Below, one piece after another: positions 17,617 through 25,801 of a stretch of 64,000 bases of DNA. The position numbers and the translations under genes are program-made. Numbering within the stretch: the first letter of the stretch is position 1; each line of letters starts with the position of its first letter. The stretch comes from Bacteroidota bacterium (GTDB lineage Bacteria; Bacteroidota; Bacteroidia; Chitinophagales; JADIYW01): positions 248,001 through 312,000 of the forward strand of contig JADIYW010000036.1 in assembly GCA_016705125.1 (NCBI GenBank). Reading direction: 5' to 3'. The notes under the pieces were generated by a model. That model was not told the DNA's origin. It saw nothing but the letters and a program-made list of their open reading frames with translations, and ran no database searches.

Positions 17617-18246
17617 CTAATAATCATTATTGCTTTTTTCGAAATACCTATGGTCTAATGTAAATTTTTCTGGGTATTTTCCCTTTTTTCCATTGTAAAA
17701 TGCCATTATTTCTTTCAAATCCTTATCAAAATCTGTTGGAATTATCACCTTGGAAATTTCTGCAATTTTTGTCTCGTAATTCAAATGGCCCAAACAAATA
17801 GGCACATTTGCCAATTTCGCAATATGCCAAAAACCAGTTCGCCATTCATCCATTGGCGATCGAGAACCTTCAGGAGTAATCGTCATACATATTTGGTCAT
17901 GACTTTTAAATATATTTGCCATGGCTTCCACTGAACTTATGTTTTCTGTTGAATTTTTTTTCCTTTTTCTATCTATAGGCACGCCACCCAATGAGCTAAT
18001 TAACCATTTAAAAGGGAAATTAAACCATTCTTTCTTCATGGCAAACCTTGCAGGTATTTTTAAATCATAAAAAGCACCTACTCCAAATATAAAATCCCAA
18101 TTTGTTGTATGTGGAGCAACTATCATTACACATCTATGGGCTTCCTTTGGATAATTTAAATCCTTTTTCCAACCAAACAACTTATAAACTAAAAAAAATA
18201 GAAACTTCATCTTTTGATTGATTAAAGCATCAAAATTAAAAATCAA
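17617..18246 (-). CDS. PlsC-type acyltransferase, copy 1
   Basis: A 209-residue paralogue of the gene immediately downstream, with PHTTNWD as the H-x4-D motif, SSLGGVPIDRKRKK in the middle and TPEGSRSPMDEWRTGFWHIAKLA afterwards. The first 12 residues (MIFNFDALINQK) extend beyond the paralogue. The true start may be the next Met (MKFLFFLVYKLFGWKKD) at 18210, which aligns with the start of the neighbour. The two copies are 62 bases apart and face the same way. Confidence 0.83.
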   Translation of the reverse strand: MIFNFDALINQKMKFLFFLVYKLFGWKKDLNYPKEAHRCVMIVAPHTTNWDFIFGVGAFYDLKIPARFAMKKEWFNFPFKWLISSLGGVPIDRKRKKNSTENISSVEAMANIFKSHDQICMTITPEGSRSPMDEWRTGFWHIAKLANVPICLGHLNYETKIAEISKVIIPTDFDKDLKEIMAFYNGKKGKYPEKFTLDHRYFEKSNNDY

Positions 18247-18312
18247 TTCTATTTTTTACATTAAGATATTGAGAATAATATTCAAATCTTCAAAAAGCCG
18301 CTTTCTTGTGTG

Positions 18313-18320
18313 TATCTTTG
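18313..18320 (+). promoter_or_regulatory. Promoter -7 element of the helicase gene
   Basis: TATCTTTG fits TAnnTTTG. The predicted start is near 18324, giving a leader of about 18 bases before the ATG at 18342. Confidence 0.55.
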
Positions 18321-18341
18321 CCGTTTGCTTTTTTTTGACTA

Positions 18342-19862
18342 ATGGATAAAACACTAGAAATATTACCCCAAAATAAGGTTAAACAACTGTATCCTTATCA
18401 AACACTTGCTATCCAACAAATAATGGAAGGCATAACCCAACAGGAAGTAAAGAAAAACATCATCTTTCAGCTGCCTACAGGGGGTGGAAAAACAGTTATT
18501 TTTTCTGAAATTACTAAAAGGTTTGTTTTAGAAACGGGAAAAAAAGTGCTGATTTTAACGCATCGTATCGAATTGTTAAAGCAAACGTATGGTGTTTTAG
18601 AAGAAGTGGGTATTGCATCTAAAATAATCGTAAGCGATGTAGATAAAATTGACGATCACGAATCCTTTTCTTGCTATTTAGCAATGGTTGAAACGCTTAA
18701 TAATCGTTTGCAAGAATACGAAAATTATTTGCCAGATATTGATTTGGTAATTGTGGATGAGGCGCATTATAATTCTTTCCGAAAAATATTTCAATACTTT
18801 AAAGGTGCTGTAATCCTTGGTTTTACTGCCACTCCACTTAGTTCCAATATAAATCTACCCCTAAAAGAAAACTATCAAAGGCTTATTGTCGGCGATTCAA
18901 TTCCTGAACTCATAAAAAACCAATATTTAAGTGAGGCTACCACTTTTACTTTTGATGTAAATTTGGAATCGTTAAAAATTGGTATCGATGGTGATTTCAC
19001 AGTAAGTAGCTTGGAAAGATTGTATAGCGAATACGACATGCAAGACAAGCTAATTAAAGCCTATGAAGAATGTTCTTTAGGTTCAAAAACCCTTATATTT
19101 AATAGCTCTATCGCATCTTCAAAAGTTGTTGAGCAGTTATTTATTAAATCTGGCTATGAAATAAAACACCTCGATAGCACTTACGGCAAAGAGGAAAGAA
19201 GAGAAACTTTAGAGTGGTTCAAAAACAAACCAGACGCTATTTTAACTTCTGTAGGTATTTTAACAACTGGCTTTGATGAACCTACAGTTGAAACTATTAT
19301 TTTAAATAGAGCAACGCGTTCCTTAACACTTTACCATCAAATGTGTGGCCGTGGATCCAGAATTTTGCCTACCAAAAAAACGTTTAAAATAATCGATTTA
19401 GGAAATAATGCCAAAAGATTAGGTTTGTGGCAAGATTTTGTAGATTGGAAAGAAGTTTTCTTAAACCCAAATAAATTTTTAGAATCATTAGCTGTTTGGG
19501 AAGAAAAAATAAATAGCGGTCTAATTTATAATCTGCCAGAATACGTTAAGAGAAATTTTCCAAAAACGGCATCTTTCGGTTTTGACATGGAAGAAACATA
19601 TTATAATATGTTGAAAAAAGCTCGAAAAACAGTTGAGGCTGTTGATTTATCTATCGAAGACCATTATCAAAGAATAATCGACAATACAGATGATTTGTTT
19701 GAAGCACTTGATCTACTCAATCTTTTGCAAGATGAAATTCAATTTAGATTAAGGGTTTACACTAATTGTATGGCTAAATCTACCAGAAGTTACTTTTTAT
19801 ATCTATTGGATAATTATAATGATAGAATAAAAAATAGACTTAGAAAAGAATTATATAAATAG
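18342..19862 (+). CDS. DEAD/DEAH-box helicase (superfamily 2)
   Basis: A 506-residue SF2 helicase of the type with an N-terminal ResIII-like ATPase domain. It has a Q-motif-like YPYQTLAIQQIM (about 18-29), Walker A QLPTGGGKT (about 46), DEAH in VIVDEAHYNSF (about 140), the TAT-like motif GFTATPL, and motif VI QMCGRGSR in the second RecA domain. The C-terminal 130 residues have no recognisable domain. The family unwinds or translocates along nucleic acid; the specific role here is unknown. No restriction or modification partner lies nearby, so I do not call it part of a defence system. Confidence 0.9.
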   Translation: MDKTLEILPQNKVKQLYPYQTLAIQQIMEGITQQEVKKNIIFQLPTGGGKTVIFSEITKRFVLETGKKVLILTHRIELLKQTYGVLEEVGIASKIIVSDVDKIDDHESFSCYLAMVETLNNRLQEYENYLPDIDLVIVDEAHYNSFRKIFQYFKGAVILGFTATPLSSNINLPLKENYQRLIVGDSIPELIKNQYLSEATTFTFDVNLESLKIGIDGDFTVSSLERLYSEYDMQDKLIKAYEECSLGSKTLIFNSSIASSKVVEQLFIKSGYEIKHLDSTYGKEERRETLEWFKNKPDAILTSVGILTTGFDEPTVETIILNRATRSLTLYHQMCGRGSRILPTKKTFKIIDLGNNAKRLGLWQDFVDWKEVFLNPNKFLESLAVWEEKINSGLIYNLPEYVKRNFPKTASFGFDMEETYYNMLKKARKTVEAVDLSIEDHYQRIIDNTDDLFEALDLLNLLQDEIQFRLRVYTNCMAKSTRSYFLYLLDNYNDRIKNRLRKELYK

Positions 19863-19869
19863 AAAAAGC

Positions 19870-20643
19870 TTAGCTAGGCTTTAAACTTTTTTTCAAAAAA
19901 GAAACCATTTTTTTAAACGCTTTTTTGCCTTCACTTGTGTTAAAGAAAAAATGCGGAATGCCATGTGGCAAAAAATACATGTTTTTTTCAAACTTATCCC
20001 CCAACTGTTTTTCCAGTTTTTTTAATCTATGTGAAGGAATAAATGGATCAACATATACATAATGCCCCTGAATTTGATTTTTTACCAAACCAGCACATCC
20101 TGCTGGAAATCCACTATCATTTCTCCCAAAAGAATGGTGGAATACAATTGGTGCTTTTACTTCTTCACGTATTGCTGCATGTAAAATAAATCCACCAGTT
20201 AAACATTGCCCAATCATTCCCAATTGATTATTATCAACCTCTGGAAAAGCCTTGAAATGATCTAAAATTTCTAAAACCTCATTAAGTGGCTCATTTCCAC
20301 CTGCTTCATTATTTCGAGCAAATTCTTCAAAAACCATCCTTACACAATATTTTGATGGACCCATTTCACTATAAAGATTTGGTAAAAGAACATGAAATCC
20401 TTCTTCCATCAACAATTCAGCCGTTTTCTGAAGATTGGGAACTATTCCCGAAATGTCGTGCAAAAACACAATACCAGGCCTTTTTTTATTGTCTTTTTTA
20501 TAGTAAAATGCCTCTACTTTCCTGTCTTTTAAATCAAAATAAATCTTTTCCAACGCAATATTTTTTACTAAAATATGAATTTGATTTAGTTTTTTTAAAA
20601 AAAACTGCTTTTTTTTAAATTCTTTTAATAAGAAACTATTCAA
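19870..20643 (-). CDS. Dienelactone hydrolase family protein
   Basis: An alpha/beta-hydrolase of 257 residues. The nucleophile elbow is IGQCLTGG, with Cys as nucleophile as in dienelactone hydrolases. The expected Asp is in YVDPFIPSH and the His in FLPHGIPHFF. The annotated N-terminus carries about 35 Lys/Leu-rich residues before the domain proper starts (EKIYFDLKDRKVEAFYY), so a later start is possible. It overlaps the nucleotidyltransferase gene upstream by 8 bases and is the last gene of that operon. The natural substrate is unknown. Confidence 0.85.
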   Translation of the reverse strand: MNSFLLKEFKKKQFFLKKLNQIHILVKNIALEKIYFDLKDRKVEAFYYKKDNKKRPGIVFLHDISGIVPNLQKTAELLMEEGFHVLLPNLYSEMGPSKYCVRMVFEEFARNNEAGGNEPLNEVLEILDHFKAFPEVDNNQLGMIGQCLTGGFILHAAIREEVKAPIVFHHSFGRNDSGFPAGCAGLVKNQIQGHYVYVDPFIPSHRLKKLEKQLGDKFEKNMYFLPHGIPHFFFNTSEGKKAFKKMVSFLKKSLKPS

Positions 20644-21358
20644 ACATCAATGATGCTTGTTCCACTGATCCAGGCTTGCCTACATCAATAAATTTATCTC
20701 CAGTATGGTCAAATCCCTTTATTTTCCACGATTTGCACAAATTTATATAGGTGTCTGTAATCGAAAATTTTTGTCTTTCATCAAATAATTCGAAAATTTT
20801 TGTCGATACAATATGTATTCCACTAAACGCAAACGATTCCAAATTATGGCAATCTAAATTTGGCGGTTTTGTTTCATTCGTTTGCACGTTCTGCCATCCT
20901 TTTAATGTTTTGTTTTGGTCGAAAAGCAACTGTCTTGAAGAGTTCCTTTTCATAACAGCCAATGTGGCAATACTATTTTGCTCATTATGGAATGCAAGCA
21001 TCTTTGATAAATCCAAATCAGTAAGTATGTCCACATTCACTAATGCAAATGGAGCTTTGTTCTCCAAAAAAAAAGGAGCTGCTTTTTTCAAACCTCCACC
21101 AGTTTCTAATAGCATATCTGTCTCATCTGAAATTGATATATTAATATTTTTATCGTTAAAATACGATAAAAAACCTTTTACTTCGTTAGGAAAATGATGA
21201 ATATTTATAATAATTTCATTAAAACCATATTTTGCCAAATAATTAATACTTCGCTCTAATAAAGGCTTGTCATTTACTTTTACCAAAGCCTTTGGAATAT
21301 GTTCCGTCAATGGCTTTAATCGAGTGCCTAATCCAGCCGCAAATATCATGGCTTTCAT
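20636..21358 (-). CDS. MurU-like nucleotidyltransferase
   Basis: A 240-residue sugar-1-phosphate nucleotidyltransferase with a GT-A/Rossmann fold. The nucleotide-binding signature MIFAAGLGTRLKPLTEHIPKALVKV is at 4-28, LVNVDILTDLD supplies the metal-binding Asp, and a FIDVGKPGSVEQA closing motif is present. In the AmgK/MurU cell-wall recycling route the kinase makes MurNAc-1-P and MurU turns it into UDP-MurNAc. Here the gene starts inside the end of an AmgK-like kinase gene (4-base overlap), which supports that assignment. A glucose- or mannose-1-P substrate cannot be excluded from sequence alone. Confidence 0.83.
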   Translation of the reverse strand: MKAMIFAAGLGTRLKPLTEHIPKALVKVNDKPLLERSINYLAKYGFNEIIINIHHFPNEVKGFLSYFNDKNINISISDETDMLLETGGGLKKAAPFFLENKAPFALVNVDILTDLDLSKMLAFHNEQNSIATLAVMKRNSSRQLLFDQNKTLKGWQNVQTNETKPPNLDCHNLESFAFSGIHIVSTKIFELFDERQKFSITDTYINLCKSWKIKGFDHTGDKFIDVGKPGSVEQASLMFE

Positions 21359-22809
21359 AAAGCATCCACTTTTGGCCAGTTAATTTCATTATTATGGTTT
21401 AAAATAGTTTTAACCCCATATTTGTTTTTTAGGTATTTATTTAATGCTTCCGCACAAAATACCGAACGATGTTGCCCGCCTGTACAGCCAAAATTAACCT
21501 GCAAATTTGAAAAATCTCTTTCCAAATAATTTTCAACCGACTGCCCAACTAATTCTTTTACATTTTGTAAAAACTTTACCATTCCTTCATTATTTACTAA
21601 GAAGTTTGAAACTGGCTTATCTTTCCCGGTCAATTTTTTATAAGCCTCAAATCTACCGGGATTTAAAATACTTCTACAATCGAAAATAAAACCTCCACCA
21701 TTATTTGATTCATCACTTGGTAAACCTTTTTTGTATGAAAAACTATTTATTTCTACTACTAAGTTTGCTCCAGGTGTTGCTTTATTTATTTCATATTTTC
21801 GGATAAAATCTGGCTGTATCAATTTCTCAATAATCGCCGTCAATTCAGGAATTTCAACAGTCAGTGGACATTTTTCCAGCCAAAGTTTTAGGTTGCGTAA
21901 GCCCTGTGGAATACTCTCCAAAAAATGTGTTCTTTTCTCAAAAAGACCTCTAAAACCATATGCGCCCAAAACTTGCAACAATCTTATGAGTACAAATCCA
22001 TTTAATTGGCTTTTGAATAAATGGCTTTCAATTTTTAAATTATGCTCTTTCTTTAAATGGTCAATATAAAAATCTGTTAAATCAGATTTCCACTCCCAAG
22101 ACAATTCTGCCTTTGCTTGCCATAGTAAAGACGCTACATCATAAGGTAATGGTCCTTTTTTTCCTCCTTGATAATCAATAAAAACGACCTCTTCTTCCTG
22201 CACCATAATATTTCGAGCTTGGCAATCTCGCATCAAAAAGAATTTATTTGGCACATTTCCAAGAAAATCAGCCAAAGTATCAAAGTCTTTTATCAATTGT
22301 GGTCCATCATATACTATTTTTAAAGTACGTAAAAAATAGTATTTAAAATAAAGCAAATCAGCCATTATTGCTCCACTATCGAATGTTTGACCCGAAAAAC
22401 AATTGCTATAGTTTAATCCTTCATCGCCTTTAATTTGCAAATCCGACAAAGCCATTAGTGCCTTCTTATATAAGTTTTTACTTTTTTCTGTAAATCCTTC
22501 CTGCTTCAATTTATCCAATAATGACAAATTTCCCAAATCCGATTGGATATAATATTGATTTGTAGAATCTACCGCAAAAACGGTTGGGACCTTCAAATTT
22601 TTCTGGCTAAAAAAATTTGAAAAATAAATAAAAGACAAGTTTTCCTTTACATTTATATTGTATGTTCCAACGTATTTATTTCCCTTTATAGTTATTATAC
22701 GATAATAGTTTCTATCCGAACCTTCCTTTGGCAAAGATTCAATACTTTCTATTTTTTCACCTATTGAATTTTCAAGTAATGTTGAAAAAACTTCTTTTAC
22801 TTTTTCCAT
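21355..22809 (-). CDS. Fusion of AmgK-like sugar kinase and RapZ C-terminal domain
   Basis: 484 residues in two parts. Residues about 15-335 form an aminoglycoside-phosphotransferase fold. KEGSDRNYYRI is near the nucleotide-binding loop, the catalytic loop LMRDCQARNIMV has D and N in the RD-x4-N pattern, and FIDYQGGKKGPLPYDVASLL resembles the AmgK anomeric MurNAc/GlcNAc kinase. Residues about 345-484 match the C-terminal half of RapZ (FSYKKGLP ... FIFDCRSILNPGR ... LTGKDKPV ... GCTGGQHRSVFCAEAL). In enterobacteria that domain binds glucosamine-6-phosphate; the RapZ P-loop domain is absent. It is the first gene of an operon with the MurU-like gene and a dienelactone hydrolase. Amino-sugar phosphorylation with built-in metabolite sensing is an inference. 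Confidence 0.87.
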   Translation of the reverse strand: MEKVKEVFSTLLENSIGEKIESIESLPKEGSDRNYYRIITIKGNKYVGTYNINVKENLSFIYFSNFFSQKNLKVPTVFAVDSTNQYYIQSDLGNLSLLDKLKQEGFTEKSKNLYKKALMALSDLQIKGDEGLNYSNCFSGQTFDSGAIMADLLYFKYYFLRTLKIVYDGPQLIKDFDTLADFLGNVPNKFFLMRDCQARNIMVQEEEVVFIDYQGGKKGPLPYDVASLLWQAKAELSWEWKSDLTDFYIDHLKKEHNLKIESHLFKSQLNGFVLIRLLQVLGAYGFRGLFEKRTHFLESIPQGLRNLKLWLEKCPLTVEIPELTAIIEKLIQPDFIRKYEINKATPGANLVVEINSFSYKKGLPSDESNNGGGFIFDCRSILNPGRFEAYKKLTGKDKPVSNFLVNNEGMVKFLQNVKELVGQSVENYLERDFSNLQVNFGCTGGQHRSVFCAEALNKYLKNKYGVKTILNHNNEINWPKVDAL

Positions 22810-22859
22810 ATATTAGGATAAAGATATAAGAATAGTATTTAAATAAAAAATGATAAAAG

Positions 22860-23438
22860 TTAATCATGCATAATTTTTCCTAAACTTGTGATTACGGAAG
22901 CCAAACGAATGGCATCCCAAACTCTTGCCTCTGTACTGCCTGCTTCTATAACCGAAATTTCATGGGATTTTACACACATCTCGCATCCATTTACAGCCGA
23001 AACTGCTAAACTGATTAACTCAAAAAATTCTTTTCCCAATACTGGGCTCATCATTATATTCATCCTTAAGCGAGCTGGAAGAGTATTATAGCTTTCTTTA
23101 TTAATAAAATGTCTAAATCTATAAAATACATTATTTGCACTTAAAAGCGAAGCACATGCAATAGCATCTGCGATTTCAAGATCAGAAACACCAAGTGATT
23201 GTGCTTTTACTTTCATACTTTCAAGTAAAATTTGATTGCCATTGTTACTTAGTATTGCAATGGATAATAAATGCGTTTCTTTCAAACTAAGGTTTTGACT
23301 TTCCATTACACTTTTTACATTCATCCTTAAATCACGAACATATTTATGTTCTGTTTTAACTATCAAGTCTAAGGTTTTATTTGAAAAGGATTCTCCTAAC
23401 CCTAAGTCTTTTAATAAGTCTAATTTTGTTTCTTCCAT
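22860..23438 (-). CDS. AhpD-like alkyl hydroperoxidase (carboxymuconolactone decarboxylase family)
   Basis: A 192-residue all-helical protein. The catalytic motif NGCEMCVKSHE (about 149-159) supplies the CxxC and following His of AhpD. In mycobacteria AhpD reduces AhpC using lipoamide-derived electrons. It lies 90 bases downstream of the peroxiredoxin gene on the same strand, behind a hairpin with a T-tail, so it may be expressed at a lower level than ahpC or from read-through. Context (dps, ahpC, oxyR) supports a role as the AhpC reductant; no AhpF gene is present in the window. Confidence 0.87.
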   Translation of the reverse strand: MEETKLDLLKDLGLGESFSNKTLDLIVKTEHKYVRDLRMNVKSVMESQNLSLKETHLLSIAILSNNGNQILLESMKVKAQSLGVSDLEIADAIACASLLSANNVFYRFRHFINKESYNTLPARLRMNIMMSPVLGKEFFELISLAVSAVNGCEMCVKSHEISVIEAGSTEARVWDAIRLASVITSLGKIMHD

Positions 23439-23453
23439 CTTTCTTCTTTTAAT

Positions 23454-23509
23454 AAAAATCCCGCAAAATTTATAAATTAACTAAAAAGTAAACCTTAAAA
23501 ATTGCGGGA
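23454..23509 (-). terminator. Hairpin between ahpC and the AhpD-like gene
   Basis: TTGCGGGA/TCCCGCAA is a perfect 8-bp stem (23502-23509 with 23459-23466). On the minus strand it has a 35-base AT-rich loop and is followed by five Ts (23454-23458). It would terminate part of the transcription coming from dps-ahpC, or act as an attenuator just before the AhpD-like gene. Confidence 0.65.
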
Positions 23510-23528
23510 CTATCGTGATCAATAATTT

Positions 23529-24074
23529 TTATAATGTTGCCTGTCCTTTTTCCCAATTACAAGGACAAAGTTCGTCAGTTTGTAGTGCATCTAACACTCG
23601 GATTACTTCGTTCACATTTCTACCAACGCTCAAGTCGTTTACACTAACCCATCGTATAATTCCTTGTGGATCAACTATAAAAGTAGCTCTATAACATACT
23701 TTCTCACCTTCCAAAAGAATGCCCAAATCTTCAGAAAGCGACTTGGAAGTATCCGCTAATAAAGCATGTTTTAATCCTGTTAGTTTTGGTTCATGGGTTC
23801 TCCAAGCCTGATGAACAAATTCTGAATCAGTTGATGCACCAATTAACACAGTATCTCTATCTCTGAAATCTGAAAAATGATTATCGAATTCCACAATTTC
23901 AGTAGGGCAAACAAATGTGAAATCTTTTGGATAAAAATAAATTACCATCCATTTATTTGAGCCTGTGTGAATGTCATTTGTAATTGTTTCAAATTCTTTT
24001 CCTTTTTCTAAGCTTACTACTGCTTTTTTCGAAAATTCTGGGAATTTACTTCCCACATTTGCTAATGATCCCAT
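23529..24074 (-). CDS. ahpC: Peroxiredoxin, AhpC type
   Basis: A two-cysteine peroxiredoxin that reduces hydrogen peroxide and organic hydroperoxides. The peroxidatic Cys is in DFTFVCPTEI, and a C-terminal DELCPCNWEKG resembles the cysteine cluster of the AhpD-dependent mycobacterial AhpC rather than the enterobacterial AhpF-dependent form. I start it at the ATG at 24074 (MGSLANVGSKFPEF), giving 181 residues. The longer in-frame ATG at 24119 would add 15 unconserved residues and overlap the dps gene. It follows dps by 25 bases in a presumed operon controlled by the divergent oxyR. Confidence 0.92.
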   Translation of the reverse strand: MGSLANVGSKFPEFSKKAVVSLEKGKEFETITNDIHTGSNKWMVIYFYPKDFTFVCPTEIVEFDNHFSDFRDRDTVLIGASTDSEFVHQAWRTHEPKLTGLKHALLADTSKSLSEDLGILLEGEKVCYRATFIVDPQGIIRWVSVNDLSVGRNVNEVIRVLDALQTDELCPCNWEKGQATL

Positions 24075-24099
24075 AATGTTTTTTGTTTTATTTAAATAA

Positions 24100-24576
24100 T
24101 TAAGATTGTAACCATGCATTAAACATCCAAACCTGTTTCTCCTGTAAATTAATAAAGTCAGTAAGGAGCGAAATAGTTCCTTCGTCTTCTAATTTATTGG
24201 CGACTATTAAGGTTTGACGCTCTAAAGTTAATAGTGTTTTCAAACTTTCTATAATAAACTCTACACCTTTTTGTCCATTTGAAATGTTTTTTCCTTCTTT
24301 AATAATTGAATTGGACAAATAATCTGAAAAAGTATGATGAGGAGTTTGTCCTAATGTAAGAATTCTTTCAGCCAACAAATCTATCTTCTCATGTGCATCA
24401 ATATAAAGTTCCTCAAATTTTAAATGCAACTCAAAAAAATTATTTCCCTTTATGTTCCAATGTAATCCTCTTAAAGTTTGGTAATAGATTTGAAAATTAG
24501 ACAATAATTTATTCAATCCTACAGCCACTTCCAATGAATCTGTGGTATCTAAACCTATTAAATTTAAATTTCGCAT
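24100..24576 (-). CDS. dps: Dps family DNA-binding ferritin-like protein
   Basis: Dps forms a 12-mer that oxidises and stores iron with hydrogen peroxide, protecting DNA from Fenton chemistry. At 158 residues the length is standard. The inter-subunit ferroxidase signature is clear: LRGLHWNIKGNNFFELHLKFEELYIDAHEKIDLLAERI (from about residue 37) includes the conserved His, Asp and Glu ligands. It is the first gene of the peroxide-defence operon and is transcribed divergently from oxyR with a 77-base gap that contains a consensus promoter. Confidence 0.95.
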   Translation of the reverse strand: MRNLNLIGLDTTDSLEVAVGLNKLLSNFQIYYQTLRGLHWNIKGNNFFELHLKFEELYIDAHEKIDLLAERILTLGQTPHHTFSDYLSNSIIKEGKNISNGQKGVEFIIESLKTLLTLERQTLIVANKLEDEGTISLLTDFINLQEKQVWMFNAWLQS

Positions 24577-24588
24577 AATTTTTTTTTA

Positions 24589-24620
24589 CAAAGATATTTT
24601 ATTATTTTTGATAAATCAAA
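24589..24620 (-). promoter_or_regulatory. dps promoter and likely OxyR site
   Basis: On the minus strand TTTG (24617-24620), 20 bases, then TATCTTTG (24589-24596) gives a near-ideal promoter, with a start site about 24585. Two copies of AATCAATT (24619-24626 and 24640-24647) lie 21 bp apart, about two helical turns. One abuts the -33 box and the other lies just before the oxyR start. That arrangement would suit a LysR-type tetramer, but it is not the enterobacterial OxyR consensus. Confidence 0.6.
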
Positions 24621-24653
24621 TCAATTGTTTTTATTTTTCAATCAATTTTATTT

Positions 24654-25595
24654 ATGGAGTTTTCTTTTGTCCAATTATCTTATATTATCGCATTAGACCA
24701 ATACAAGAATTTTGCAAAAGCTGCTGAAAAATGTATGGTTACCCAGCCAACATTAAGTATGCAAATAAAAAAAATGGAAGATTCATTAGGCATAATCATT
24801 TTCGATAGATCCAAACAACCAATTGTACATACTGAAATAGGAAAAATAATTATTGATCAAGCAAGAGTTATTTTAAGGGAAAAAGACAAAATCGAGGAGT
24901 TGATTTTAATGGAAAAGAAAACACTTTCAGGGTCACTCAAAATCGCTGTAATTCCAACGATTGCACCCTATTTATTACCGCTCTTTTTGGGCAAAATAAT
25001 GGTTCAATATCCTAACTTAAAACTTGAAATCCAAGAAAAGAAAACGGATGAAATAATTCATCTTCTAAAAAATGATGAAATAGATGTTGGTGTTTTGTCT
25101 ACACCCACAGCAGAATCGCAAATAATTGAAATGCCACTTTACTATGAAGAAATCAAGGTTTATTCTGATGGAAAACATCCTTTCATAAAATTAGACATTT
25201 TGGCTCCAGAACAATTGATTAGAAAGGACATTTGGATGCTTTCAGAAGGAAATTGTTTCCGAAATCAGGTGATAAACTTATGTGCTATAAGAATAGACAA
25301 AAGATACGAAAATAGGCTAAATTATCAAAGCGGATCGTTGGAAACGTTAAAAAAATTTGTGGATTCTGAAGGCGGCTTTACTTTACTACCAGAGTTAGCA
25401 ATTTTGGAAATGCCTAATCGACAAATGAATCAAGTAAAACAATTAAATCCACCAGCAGTAAGGGAAATAGGTTTAGTTTATGTTCGAAATGTAGCAAAAT
25501 TAAAATGGATCAATATTTTAGCCAATATAATTAAAGAAGCTATTCCAAAAGAAATGCTAGATAAAAAAAGAGGAAAATTGGTAGAGTGGAAGTAA
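24654..25595 (+). CDS. oxyR: Hydrogen-peroxide-sensing LysR regulator OxyR
   Basis: A 313-residue LysR-type regulator with an N-terminal winged helix-turn-helix (about 2-60, FAKAAEKCMVTQPTLSMQIKKME) and a substrate-binding-like sensor domain. C201 and C210 in the LSEGNCFRNQVINLC stretch have the same 9-residue spacing and local context as the redox-active C199/C208 pair of E. coli OxyR, so disulfide switching by peroxide is expected. It is divergent from dps-ahpC, its probable targets. Confidence 0.94.
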   Translation: MEFSFVQLSYIIALDQYKNFAKAAEKCMVTQPTLSMQIKKMEDSLGIIIFDRSKQPIVHTEIGKIIIDQARVILREKDKIEELILMEKKTLSGSLKIAVIPTIAPYLLPLFLGKIMVQYPNLKLEIQEKKTDEIIHLLKNDEIDVGVLSTPTAESQIIEMPLYYEEIKVYSDGKHPFIKLDILAPEQLIRKDIWMLSEGNCFRNQVINLCAIRIDKRYENRLNYQSGSLETLKKFVDSEGGFTLLPELAILEMPNRQMNQVKQLNPPAVREIGLVYVRNVAKLKWINILANIIKEAIPKEMLDKKRGKLVEWK

Positions 25596-25677
25596 TTATG
25601 GATTAATTTTATGACTTTAAAACAAATTTAATAAAGAAAAATGAAAATTTTTATCAAATAAAAATTAGTTTTATGAT

Positions 25678-25737
25678 ATGAAATCAATGTACAAACAGAC
25701 AAATTACTTTTTTTGTTGTTGCTCTTTTAAAATTTAA
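25678..25737 (+). CDS. Cysteine leader peptide (putative)
   Basis: A 19-codon ORF (ATG at 25678, or 16 codons from ATG 25687; TAA at 25735-25737) contains TGT TGT TGC, three consecutive Cys codons, at 25714-25722, followed by Ser-Phe-Lys-Ile and stop. Cysteine is rare, so three in a row in a tiny ORF just before a terminator and a sulfite reductase gene is unlikely to be chance. A weak -7-like TAGTTTTA lies at 25666-25673, and no better promoter was seen. In the proposed attenuator, ribosomes stall here when Cys-tRNA is scarce. Confidence 0.65.
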   Translation: MKSMYKQTNYFFCCCSFKI

Positions 25738-25738
25738 G

Positions 25739-25801
25739 CGAAATAGGTTTATAAATTTTTCACAAAACAATAGCCTTTCTCGATTACAGAAAGGCTTTTT
25801 T
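25739..25801 (+). promoter_or_regulatory. Transcription attenuator before sulfite reductase (antiterminator and terminator)
   Basis: The terminator is AGCCTTTCT (25772-25780) paired with AGAAAGGCT (25788-25796), with a 7-base loop and six Ts (25796-25801). It ends only 20 bases before the sulfite reductase ATG, so it cannot simply end oxyR transcription unless the next gene has another promoter. CGAAATAGG (25739-25747) can pair at 7 of 9 positions with CCTTTCTCG (25774-25782), which would sequester the terminator 5' arm. A ribosome halted at the Cys codons leaves that segment free. A ribosome at the leader stop codon (25735-25737) covers it and lets the terminator form. Confidence 0.65.

Noticed and set aside
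18342..19862. Helicase as part of a defence or restriction system
   Set aside because: No methylase, nuclease or other defence gene lies nearby, and its neighbours are housekeeping genes.
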